DNA from: Chloroflexota bacterium
Lineage (GTDB): Bacteria; Chloroflexota; Anaerolineae; Ardenticatenales; Ardenticatenaceae
Reading direction: 5' to 3'
Length of the DNA: 7,239 bases
Assembly (NCBI GenBank): GCA_003520455.1
Contig: DOUV01001056.1
Coordinates: forward strand, 1-7,239
The position numbers were made by a program, and so were the translations under genes. The notes below the pieces were generated by a model. The model had not been told where the DNA came from, ran no database searches, and saw nothing but the letters and a program-made list of their open reading frames with translations. Positions 1 to 5,459 of this stretch are shown piece after piece; position 1 is the stretch's first letter; each line of letters starts with the position of its first letter.

Positions 1-86
1 GCACCGGCTGCGAACAAGACGTCGGAAGTCTGTTCCCTCCCCCCGCGGGATGACGGGACCGGGGCTCTAGAGTCTAAAGCGAGGGG

Positions 87-1094
87 TTAGCGGAGGAAGA
101 AGCCCTGGCCCACTGGATCGTCGGGCTCGACGACCCATTGGCAGAAGCCGACGATGTGTGCCCGGCCGCTGACCTCCGGGATGATGGCCGGGAACTCGCC
201 CACGGTCGTCTCTTCCAGCATGCGGCCGACGAAGCGGGTGCCGATGATGCTCTCGTTGACGAAGGCCTGCCCCTTGGCCAGGCGACCACGGGCGTAGAGT
301 TGGGCCACCCGCCCGGCTGTGCCGGTGCCGGTCGGCGAACGGTCCACCTCGCGGTCGGCGAAGATGCAGACGTTGGCCTGATCGGCATCGGGGGCGTGCG
401 GCGGGCCGTCGATGATCGTGCCGTAGATCCCGCGCAACTCCGGCTCGAGGGGATGGACCACGTCGATGGTCGCCTCGACGGCCTGCTTGACCTCGTCGCC
501 GAGCTGGATCAGCGTGCGGTAGTATTCCGGTTGCACGGGCAGCCCTGCCTGGGCGCCGTCGAGATAGGCATAGAAGGCACCGCCGAAGGCCACGTCCACT
601 GTCAGCCGCCCGAAACTGGAGGTCTCGATCTCGAGATCGCGGCGGTAGAGGAACGAGGGCACGTTGCGGAAGCGAACCTCGCCGGCCTTGCGCCCGTCCC
701 AGGCCACGAGGGCCTCGACGAAGCCAGCCGGCGTGTCCAACCCGACGCGCGTCTCCGGAGACGTCGCCGGTACCATACCGGTGGTGACGGCCACCGTGGC
801 CATGGCGATGACGCCGTGGCCGCACATCGTGCTATAGCCCTCGTTGTGCATGAAGATCACGCCCAGATCCGCCTCCGGCGTGACCGGCGGGGTGACGTAG
901 CAGCCGTACATGTCGGCATGGCCGCGTGGCTCGTAGATCAGGGCGCGGCGCACGTGGTCCAGGTGCTCGCGAACCCAGCGGCGCCGCTCCAGGATCGTCG
1001 CGCCGGGAATCAAGGGAACACCGGCGGTGACGACCCGGAATGGTTCACCGGCAGTGTGCGAGTCGATAGTGGTGTAAGTGTGGCTGAATTCCAT
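87..1094 (-). CDS. Proline racemase-family enzyme, predicted trans-3-hydroxy-L-proline dehydratase
   Basis: 335-residue cytosolic enzyme of the proline racemase / 4-hydroxyproline epimerase fold, full length for the family. The first catalytic motif MCGHG is present with Cys91, and an early DSHTAGEP motif (residues 11-18) and FGGAFYA (170-176) are typical. The second motif reads DRSPTGTGTAG (251-261), so the position usually held by the second catalytic Cys is Thr255. In this family a Cys/Thr pair is the known signature of trans-3-hydroxy-L-proline dehydratase, as in human L3HYPDH, which eliminates water to give delta-1-pyrroline-2-carboxylate; Cys/Cys enzymes are racemases or epimerases. The specific substrate is therefore inferred from one residue plus family membership. 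ATG start at 1094 gives a normal N-terminus, but the Shine-Dalgarno is weak (ACGAGATT). It lies 45 bases after the cupin gene, on the same strand, so it could be last in that operon or have its own promoter. Confidence 0.9.
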   Translation of the reverse strand: MEFSHTYTTIDSHTAGEPFRVVTAGVPLIPGATILERRRWVREHLDHVRRALIYEPRGHADMYGCYVTPPVTPEADLGVIFMHNEGYSTMCGHGVIAMATVAVTTGMVPATSPETRVGLDTPAGFVEALVAWDGRKAGEVRFRNVPSFLYRRDLEIETSSFGRLTVDVAFGGAFYAYLDGAQAGLPVQPEYYRTLIQLGDEVKQAVEATIDVVHPLEPELRGIYGTIIDGPPHAPDADQANVCIFADREVDRSPTGTGTAGRVAQLYARGRLAKGQAFVNESIIGTRFVGRMLEETTVGEFPAIIPEVSGRAHIVGFCQWVVEPDDPVGQGFFLR

Positions 1095-1152
1095 AATCTC
1101 GTCACGTTCTTTCGTTCCTACGAATTATCGCGAAAGTACTTACGTAAAAATC
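1095..1152 (-). promoter_or_regulatory. Possible internal promoter/operator of the hydroxyproline dehydratase gene
   Basis: The gap after the cupin gene is AT-rich. On the minus strand GATAAT (1129-1124) is a 5/6 -10 box about 30 bases before the ATG, but the -35 region (GATTTT or TTTTTA) is poor. CTTTCG (1109-1114) and CGAAAG (1131-1136) form an inverted repeat around the -10 box. TTACGTAA (1140-1147) is a perfect palindrome that includes the cupin stop codon. Together they would allow separate control of the dehydratase. Confidence 0.35.
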
Positions 1153-1520
1153 CGCCGGAGCAAATCAATAAACTTCGCTCCAAAATACTTCGCGCCGCCA
1201 GGGGGCTGAACGGCGAGCAGGCGCAGCGGGGTCGCGCCCTCGTTGATCACTGCCTGGACACGGCCGCGCGGGACGATGATGCGGTCGCCGGGCTGGATCG
1301 CGGCTTCCTCACTGCCAATGCTGAAGCGCCCCTGACCCTCGAGGACGAAGAAGACTTCTGCACCGTGGGCGTGCGGCATAATGCGGCCGCCGGGTGCGAT
1401 CTCGATGTAGAGCGTTTTGACTCCATCGGTAGCACCCTCGGTGCCCAGGTCCTTGAAGCGCGTGGCGACGTGGTGCGGCGAGATACCCCAACCGGCGTCG
1501 ACGACGTTGATGATCTCCAC
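1140..1520 (-). CDS. Small single-domain cupin protein with altered metal site
   Basis: 126-residue single cupin barrel. Motif 1 is G44-x5-H50-x-H52-x2-E55-x6-G62, one residue shorter than the usual spacing between the second His and Glu. Motif 2 is G78-x5-P84-x-G86-x2-Q89-x3-N93, with Gln89 where the fourth metal ligand is normally His. It may still bind a metal through two His and one Glu, or act as a non-catalytic sugar or ligand-binding cupin; the function cannot be named. The last 17 residues (from about A110) are basic and hydrophobic, and are coded by unusually AT-rich DNA for this window. The start is GTG at 1520, whose G is also the last base of the TAG stop of the phosphatase upstream (TAGTG). 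No Shine-Dalgarno is visible, so expression probably depends on translational coupling to the phosphatase gene. Confidence 0.85.
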   Translation of the reverse strand: MEIINVVDAGWGISPHHVATRFKDLGTEGATDGVKTLYIEIAPGGRIMPHAHGAEVFFVLEGQGRFSIGSEEAAIQPGDRIIVPRGRVQAVINEGATPLRLLAVQPPGGAKYFGAKFIDLLRRIFT

Positions 1521-2161
1521 TACTGGAGTCCGTCAAGGTGACAGGTGTCGTTGAGCGTCAACAGGCGGCCTACCGCCACCGCGGTTGGATCGATGAAGGC
1601 GGTATCCAGTCGCACGCGGCTGATGGAGGCGTTCTCGATCTCGAGGCGCCACATCTCGCCCAGTGGGAGGTGCAGCACGTAGGCGAGATAGCTCTTGAGA
1701 GCACCAGCATGGAACACCAGGATCACCCGCTCGCCGGGGTGCCGGGCGATGATCATCTCTACGACGGCGGCGATGCGCGCCTGGAGGTCGGCGTAGCTTT
1801 CGGCGCCACCTCGGCGGACGTGCGTGTCGAAGCGCTTCCACGCAGCCCACTCGTCGGGAAAGCGGCGCTCGATTTCGGTGTGGGTCAGCCCACTCCACAA
1901 CCCAAGATCAATCTCGCGCAGGCCCACAATCTCATTGAGCGGGAGGCGTAGGATCTCGGCGCTGGGCCGGGCTGTCTGGCGCGCCCGGGCCAGGTCGCTG
2001 CTGTAGATGGCGTCGAAGTGTCCCTCGCGCCGCAACCGCTCCGCAAGTGCCGCCGCCTGGCGGCGGCCCAACTTTGAGAGTGGGCTATCGTTATGCCCCT
2101 GAACCGTGCCACTGGCGTTGCCTCGGCTCTCTCCGTGTCGAATCAACCAGAGTTCGGTCAT
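1520..2161 (-). CDS. Histidine phosphatase family protein (phosphoglycerate mutase-like)
   Basis: 213-residue member of branch 1 of the histidine phosphatase superfamily, likely a cytosolic phosphomonoesterase. The phospho-acceptor motif LIRHGES has His9. Arg59 in SSDLARARQTA, Glu83 in LREIDLGLWSG and His151 in VFHAGAL complete the usual catalytic pocket (Arg-His-Glu-His). Families with this layout include broad-specificity phosphatases, CobC-type alpha-ribazole phosphatases and cofactor-dependent mutases. The length of about 213 residues is closer to phosphatases than to glycolytic mutases, but the substrate cannot be read from sequence. The chosen start is the ATG at 2161, because the RHG motif then falls at residues 8-10 as is usual. 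An in-frame ATG at 2170 and a TTG at 2179 are alternatives. None has a Shine-Dalgarno, and a weak TAAGAT box seven bases upstream would fit a leaderless transcript. The cupin gene overlaps its stop codon. Confidence 0.9.
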   Translation of the reverse strand: MTELWLIRHGESRGNASGTVQGHNDSPLSKLGRRQAAALAERLRREGHFDAIYSSDLARARQTARPSAEILRLPLNEIVGLREIDLGLWSGLTHTEIERRFPDEWAAWKRFDTHVRRGGAESYADLQARIAAVVEMIIARHPGERVILVFHAGALKSYLAYVLHLPLGEMWRLEIENASISRVRLDTAFIDPTAVAVGRLLTLNDTCHLDGLQ

Positions 2162-2192
2162 GTGCCGCATCTTAAGCAATAGCTGTGAAGGG

Positions 2193-2229
2193 AAAACGTG
2201 ATGCGCGAATTCGTGCAGCGCGCATCACG
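2193..2229 (-). terminator. Rho-independent terminator of the EamA transporter gene
   Basis: A perfect 11-bp inverted repeat, CGTGATGCGCG (2197-2207) and CGCGCATCACG (2219-2229), with an 11-base loop, is followed on the minus strand by TTTT (2196-2193). The stem includes the TGA stop codon of the transporter gene (2227-2225), so coding sequence and terminator share bases. The T-tract is short. The position suggests that the phosphatase-cupin genes downstream are mostly transcribed from their own start. Confidence 0.7.
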
Positions 2230-3157
2230 CTCCCTCTTCCCAGGGAGTGAGGACGGTATCTGAATGGGGGGCGCGTCCTGGCCGTGGCTCCTCCCCCCGC
2301 GCCGCCAGGTAGATTCCGAACAGAATCAGCAAGCCGCCGACGACTTTTGATGGCGTGATCGGCTCGCCGAGCAGGAGGGCTGCCAGAATCGTTGCCCCCA
2401 CCGGCTCGGCGAGCAGGGCGACGGCGACGAAGCTTGCGCTGAACCAGCCCAGAGCGTAGTTGTAGCTGCTGTGTCCGATAATCTGAGGCACCACCGCGAT
2501 CAACACCAAGAGCGGGTAGGTCTGCGAGGAGTAGCCACCGAAGCGCTGTCCACTGGCCAGGGCCAGGGCGAGCAGCACCAGCGCTGCCACGCTGTAGCTG
2601 ACGGTGATGTAGCCGAGGAGGGAGACCTTCCGGCGCACGCCGCGCCCCGCTAACAGGTAGAGCGCGGCCATCACCGCGCCGAGCAGTGCCAGACTGTCAC
2701 CTCGCAACGCAGTGCCGGCCAGAGTGAAATCCCCCGCGCCGACGATGATTCCGCCGACCGTGGCCAGGACGATGCCGAGTGCCATCGCGCGTGTCAGCCG
2801 ATCCTGGCTCACCAGCGGCGCCAGTACCCCAGCCCATAACGGGCTGGTGGTCACCAACACCACGCTGCTCGCCACGGAGGTCAGGCCCAACGAGGTGATC
2901 CAACTGATGAAATGGATCGCCAGGAAGAGGCCGCTGAGCGCGGACAGAGCCACATCGCGCCGGGTCAGGCTGCGCAGTTCGTCGCCGGCTCGCAGCACGC
3001 CCACCGGTACGATCAGCAGCGCTGCAATGCCCAGCCGCGCCGTCGCGATGACCAGGGCCGGCGCGTCAGTCCAACGAATCAGGATGGCCGCGACGGAGAT
3101 TGCCACCGCGCCAAGGCTTAGGGCCAGGAAAACCCGCAGGGGAGGGGAATCGTGCAT
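2225..3157 (-). CDS. EamA / DMT-superfamily transporter
   Basis: 310-residue integral membrane protein with about ten hydrophobic helices in two homologous EamA halves (roughly residues 9-139 and 156-286). The second half ends with EPVGATILAALLLGEPITPS (251-270) and a final helix (residues 272-286), the usual signature of drug/metabolite transporters such as RhaT- and YdcZ-like exporters. Such proteins move amino acids, nucleotides or drugs across the inner membrane; the substrate is unknown. A soluble acidic/proline C-tail of about 20 residues follows the last helix. The start is taken as ATG at 3157, because this puts the first helix close to the N-terminus. An upstream in-frame TTG at 3217 would add 20 non-family residues and would lie upstream of the promoter. 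The gene is monocistronic by appearance, with a promoter immediately upstream, a terminator at its stop, and htpX transcribed divergently. Confidence 0.9.
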   Translation of the reverse strand: MHDSPPLRVFLALSLGAVAISVAAILIRWTDAPALVIATARLGIAALLIVPVGVLRAGDELRSLTRRDVALSALSGLFLAIHFISWITSLGLTSVASSVVLVTTSPLWAGVLAPLVSQDRLTRAMALGIVLATVGGIIVGAGDFTLAGTALRGDSLALLGAVMAALYLLAGRGVRRKVSLLGYITVSYSVAALVLLALALASGQRFGGYSSQTYPLLVLIAVVPQIIGHSSYNYALGWFSASFVAVALLAEPVGATILAALLLGEPITPSKVVGGLLILFGIYLAARGEEPRPGRAPHSDTVLTPWEEGA

Positions 3158-3163
3158 AGCGCG

Positions 3164-3192
3164 ATGATAGCCGGGAGCGGGACGCGCGTCAA
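3164..3192 (-). promoter_or_regulatory. Housekeeping-type promoter of the EamA gene, placed for a leaderless mRNA
   Basis: On the minus strand TTGACG (3192-3187), a 17-base spacer and TATCAT (3169-3164) match the sigma-70 -35/-10 consensus at 5/6 in each box. Only six bases lie between the -10 box and the ATG at 3157, so transcription should start at or next to the A of the start codon. There is no Shine-Dalgarno in those six bases, consistent with leaderless translation. Confidence 0.7.
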
Positions 3193-3236
3193 AGTCATGA
3201 GCGACCGCAGCGCGCAACCGGATTGCGTCTGCTGCG

Positions 3237-3242
3237 TATAAT
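3237..3242 (+). promoter_or_regulatory. Possible distal -10 box (TATAAT) upstream of htpX
   Basis: A consensus TATAAT on the plus strand inside the divergent spacer. No good -35 hexamer lies 15-19 bases upstream and the TGn extension is off by one base, so this may be chance. If used, it would produce an htpX transcript with a leader of nearly 290 bases. Confidence 0.3.
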
Positions 3243-3395
3243 CAATCAGGGTCTCTCGACAACGGGAGGCCACCGGTTTGCCCTTCGATCGTTGTTCCAC
3301 GTCACCTGCCTCCTGGTCCTGGCGGGATCACTCAAACGTTCGGCAGGCGAGGGGCGTTGCCCTTTCATCGTGGTCTGAGGGTCTGCGAAAGGCTG

Positions 3396-3441
3396 CCACC
3401 GTGGGCGTCCGCCCCGAAGGGCCCCGGCGCGACGCACGTGG
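3396..3441 (+). other. Bulged stem-loop in the possible long leader of htpX
   Basis: Pairs CCAC (3396-3399) with GTGG (3438-3441), GTG (3401-3403) with CAC (3435-3437), CGTC (3406-3409) with GACG (3431-3434), and CGCC (3410-3413) with GGCG (3426-3429). That is about 15 base pairs with two small bulges on the 5' side and one unpaired base on the 3' side. It would only be RNA if transcription starts upstream, for example at 3237-3242. GC-rich DNA forms such repeats by chance fairly often. Confidence 0.3.
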
Positions 3442-3493
3442 ACCAGTTGAGCAGCCCCGGTCCTGGCGGGGTTCGTCCATCATCCGGGAACGG

Positions 3494-3502
3494 TGCTATA
3501 CT
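3494..3502 (+). promoter_or_regulatory. Extended -10 promoter of htpX
   Basis: TGC-TATACT (3494-3502) is an extended -10 box matching TATAAT at 5/6. The -35 region is poor (TTCGTC at 3472-3477, 19-base spacer), as is common with extended -10 promoters. The predicted start near 3509 gives a leader of about 27 bases containing the Shine-Dalgarno GAGGAG (3522-3527). Confidence 0.55.
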
Positions 3503-3535
3503 ATACCCGTCTCGATCTTCAGAGGAGAGCGCACA

Positions 3536-4432
3536 ATGAGACAGAAATGGTATGGCGGTGACCTGGGACTCCAGGCCCGCATGTTTATTACGCTGTTTCT
3601 TTTAGCGGCGGTGTACCTGGCCTTCATCGCGGCCATGTTTTACGCCGGCGCTGACACATTCACGATCATGCTCTTCGCGGCGGTCCTGCTGGGTGTGCAA
3701 TACTTCTTCAGCGATAAGCTGGTCCTGGCTGCGAGTGGGGCCCGCGAGGTGACGCCGGACCAGGCACCGGAGCTCCACGCGATGATTGACCGGCTCGTGC
3801 AACAGGCCGACTTGCCCAAGCCCAAAGTGGCGATCATCGAGAGCAAAGTGCCGAATGCCTTCGCTACCGGCCGGAGCCCCAGTGCCGCGGCAGTTGCCGT
3901 GACGACCGGGCTGCTCAACACCCTCGACCGGCGCGAGGTTGAAGCGGTCCTGGCCCACGAGATGACCCACGTCAAGAACCGTGATATGACCGTTATCACC
4001 ATCGCGAGTTTCTTCGCGACGGTCGCCCAATTCATCATGCGGATCGGGTTTTGGGGTGGCTTCGGAATGGGGCGGCGACGTCGGGGGGGCAATATCGCCG
4101 TGCTCTACCTCGGCTCGCTGCTGGTCTGGTTCATCAGCTTCTTCCTGATTCGGGCTCTGTCGCGCTACCGCGAGTTCGCAGCCGACCGCGGCTCGGCCCT
4201 CCTGACCGGTTCGCCGGCGACGCTGGCCAGCGCGCTGGTGAAGATCAGCGGGACGATGCAGCGCATCCCCGACCGGGACCTGCGCGAGGTTGAAGGGCTC
4301 AACGCCTTCTTCATCATTCCCGCCAGCGCGCGGCAGAGTCTGCTCGAGCTGTTCAGCACCCACCCATCGCTGGAGAAGCGGCTGGCGTACCTGGAGCGCA
4401 TCCAGCGTGAGATGGAGCAGGTGCGGGCGTAG
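3536..4432 (+). CDS. htpX: HtpX-family M48 membrane zinc metalloprotease
   Basis: 298-residue inner-membrane protease that degrades misfolded or damaged membrane proteins with its active site on the cytoplasmic face. Two N-terminal helices (about 15-37 and 41-58) precede the catalytic domain. The zinc motif is HEMTH (141-145) in VLAHEMTHVKNRDM, with Glu213 in SRYREFAADRGSA as the likely third ligand. Two more helices lie at about 151-171 and 186-207. NAFATGRSP (108-115 region) and a C-terminal STHPSLEKRLAYLE are family hallmarks, and the length is normal. The ATG at 3536 is preceded by GAGGAG with an eight-base gap and gives the standard MRQKWYGGD-type start; the frame is open upstream to a TTG at 3278, which I reject as start. 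It lies upstream of pspAB and converges on pspA-pspAA, the usual company of HtpX in phage-shock loci of high-GC Gram-positives and relatives. Confidence 0.95.
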   Translation: MRQKWYGGDLGLQARMFITLFLLAAVYLAFIAAMFYAGADTFTIMLFAAVLLGVQYFFSDKLVLAASGAREVTPDQAPELHAMIDRLVQQADLPKPKVAIIESKVPNAFATGRSPSAAAVAVTTGLLNTLDRREVEAVLAHEMTHVKNRDMTVITIASFFATVAQFIMRIGFWGGFGMGRRRRGGNIAVLYLGSLLVWFISFFLIRALSRYREFAADRGSALLTGSPATLASALVKISGTMQRIPDRDLREVEGLNAFFIIPASARQSLLELFSTHPSLEKRLAYLERIQREMEQVRA

Positions 4433-4482
4433 TCCTTTCAGCTCGGGCTGGCTGAACCGCGACCTCTGTGTTAGACTTCCTG

Positions 4483-4522
4483 GCGGGCGGTGGGTGGACA
4501 AACCTGCCGTCCGCTTTTGTCT
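4483..4522 (+). terminator. Rho-independent terminator after htpX
   Basis: GCGGGCGG (4483-4490) pairs with CCGTCCGC (4507-4514) over 8 bp including one G-U, with a 16-base loop, and is followed by TTTTGTCTT (4515-4522). It begins 50 bases after the htpX stop. It separates htpX from pspAB, which has its own promoter immediately after, although partial read-through is possible. Confidence 0.65.
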
Positions 4523-4549
4523 TGCTCGTGATGAGCAAGAAAGTATAAG
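4520..4549 (+). promoter_or_regulatory. pspAB promoter with overlapping operator-like palindrome
   Basis: TTGCTC (4522-4527), a 16-base spacer and TATAAG (4544-4549, 5/6) form a candidate promoter. A perfect 8-bp inverted repeat, TCTTGCTC (4520-4527) and GAGCAAGA (4533-4540) around GTGAT, covers the -35 box and most of the spacer. That is where a repressor dimer would bind. No T-tract follows it, so it is not a terminator in this direction. Transcripts would start about eight bases before the pspAB ATG. Confidence 0.45.
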
Positions 4550-4564
4550 AGGGCCAACCAGACG

Positions 4565-5152
4565 ATGCTCAAGTCCCTGCGCGATCTTTTCTCGGCCCTG
4601 TTGGGGCGCGGCACTGGCCCGGTAGGGAGCCACAGCGAGCCAATCTTCGCGATCACCACGGCCACGCTCACCCTCCAGACCACCTTCGACCTGACGCCCA
4701 CCGGGCGGGCCTGGCTGGCCTTTCGTCAGATCGAGAGCGGCCAGTTCCAGGATCTCGAGCGTGAGATCCGCGACCTGCTCGTGATCGGCGCGCGCGAAAC
4801 CGGAACCAAGGTCGAGACGACGAGGGACAAGTATGGCTATGTCTGGGTCGTACTCACCGACCCGCAGTTCGAGGATCTGGTAACGACGATGCACCTCGCG
4901 AGCAGCACGCTGGAGGAGCAGGGCTTCGGCAAGGCGCTGCTCGCGGCGCTGTTCGCGTTCAAGCATCCTGAGCGGGGTACGGTCTACTTCGTCTACAATT
5001 TCAAGCGCGGAAGCTTCTACCCGTTTGTGCCGCGCGCGGGCCACACTCGTGATAACGCCTTCGAGCTACGGCTGAAGGGAATCATGCAGGGCGAGATGCC
5101 CATCGAGCAATCGCTCGAGCGCTGGTATCCGCTCTGGGATATCCCGGGCTGA
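4565..5152 (+). CDS. pspAB: PspA-associated protein PspAB
   Basis: 195-residue soluble protein that I recognise as the PspAB family, conserved next to PspA and HtpX in actinobacteria and relatives; its biochemical role is unknown. The pattern is characteristic: a short amphipathic start MLKSLRDLFSALLG, then FDLTPTGRAWLAF (41-53), DKYGYVWVVL (88-97), HLASSTLEEQGFG (110-122), FKRGSFYPFVP (146-156) and a C-terminus ERWYPLWDIPG (185-195). No signal peptide or membrane helix is seen. ATG at 4565 has only a distant GAGGG (4549-4553, 11-base gap) as a ribosome site, so initiation may be weak or near-leaderless. The htpX terminator and a separate promoter lie in the 132-base gap before it. The assignment rests on remembered family patterns and genomic company; confidence in the family is high, in function low. 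Confidence 0.85.
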   Translation: MLKSLRDLFSALLGRGTGPVGSHSEPIFAITTATLTLQTTFDLTPTGRAWLAFRQIESGQFQDLEREIRDLLVIGARETGTKVETTRDKYGYVWVVLTDPQFEDLVTTMHLASSTLEEQGFGKALLAALFAFKHPERGTVYFVYNFKRGSFYPFVPRAGHTRDNAFELRLKGIMQGEMPIEQSLERWYPLWDIPG

Positions 5153-5207
5153 GCCGTGCTCAATTCTGGTTGGCTACCTCGCTCGAATCAGGTCGAGGTG
5201 AATGGCC

Positions 5208-5280
5208 GTGGCACTCTCAAGAAGCGAGGCCACAAGAGAAACCCCGGTGCCGATAGCCACCGGGGCTCCTTCGAGAGTGT
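5208..5280. other. Candidate structured RNA or bidirectional terminator
   Basis: Nested pairing: CACTCTC (5212-5218) with GAGAGTG (5273-5279), GAAG (5221-5224) with CTTC (5269-5272), GAG (5226-5228) with CTC (5266-5268), a 13-base asymmetric loop, then CCCCGGTG (5242-5249) with CACCGGGG (5258-5265) around an 8-base loop. This totals 22 Watson-Crick pairs in about 68 bases. A competing stem GTGGC/GCCAC (5208-5212/5229-5233) shares one base with the outer helix. On the minus strand the inner hairpin is followed by TTTCTCTT (5241-5234), so it could end the pspA-pspAA transcript. On the plus strand no T-tract follows. Confidence 0.45.
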
Positions 5281-5344
5281 GAGGTGAGACGCCGAGTACC
5301 GCCCGTGCGGAGAGGCACAGGACGAGATTTTCTTCTATTTTCCC

Positions 5345-5367
5345 TCGCCCGGGTCACCGCCGGGCGA
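5345..5367. repeat. Perfect 8-bp inverted repeat in the convergent spacer
   Basis: TCGCCCGG (5345-5352) and CCGGGCGA (5360-5367) with a 7-base loop. A T-rich tract (5327-5343) lies on its left side, but on the minus strand this reads as A-rich, so it is not a normal terminator on either strand. The role is unknown. Confidence 0.5.
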
Positions 5368-5437
5368 ACCGGACAGGGTGGCTCGCAGCGCTGGTGGAGG
5401 GCGGTTTTCGGCGAGTGGCTGTGCTTGCCGCCATCTC

Positions 5438-5459
5438 CCGGCCGAGACGTTTCGGCCGG
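5438..5459. repeat. Perfect 8-bp inverted repeat in the convergent spacer
   Basis: CCGGCCGA (5438-5445) and TCGGCCGG (5452-5459) around GACGTT. No T-tract follows on either strand. It could be an RNA hairpin in the 3' untranslated part of pspAA mRNA or a DNA site; the role is unknown. Confidence 0.5.

Larger units (their letters stand above)
3158..3535. other. 378-base divergent intergenic region between the EamA gene and htpX
   Basis: No convincing protein gene is visible. The left end holds the transporter promoter and the right end the htpX promoter. Between them are a perfect TATAAT on the plus strand (3237-3242), a GGGAGG followed seven bases later by an in-frame TTG (3278), and a bulged inverted repeat at 3396-3441. 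The TTG frame is open into htpX and would add 86 residues to it, but these are basic, Pro/Arg/Ser-rich and unlike the HtpX family, so I treat them as untranslated leader. A 12-base direct repeat (GGTCCTGGCGGG at 3315 and 3459) is also present. Confidence 0.6.

Noticed and set aside
12..35. Hairpin GAAC-a-AGAC / GTCT-GTTC downstream of the dehydratase gene
   Set aside because: No T-tract on either strand and a bulged short stem; it cannot be called a terminator.
138..1541. Long plus-strand open frame (467 codons) opposite the dehydratase and cupin genes
   Set aside because: It is the antisense shadow of two clear minus-strand genes; its translation is Asp/Arg/Gly-rich with no family pattern.
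3315..3470. 12-base direct repeat GGTCCTGGCGGG at 3315-3326 and 3459-3470
   Set aside because: Only two copies 144 bases apart in GC-rich DNA, with no associated element; probably chance.
3278..3535. 86-residue N-terminal extension of HtpX from a TTG with GGGAGG upstream
   Set aside because: HtpX family proteins start at the MRQKWYGGD position, where there is a better ribosome site and a promoter; the extension composition looks non-coding. It is kept only as a low-level finding about the leader.
3602..5044. Long minus-strand open frame (480 codons) opposite htpX and pspAB
   Set aside because: It is antisense to two well-recognised genes, Arg/Glu/Gln-rich, and spans the htpX terminator; it is an effect of GC-rich codon use.
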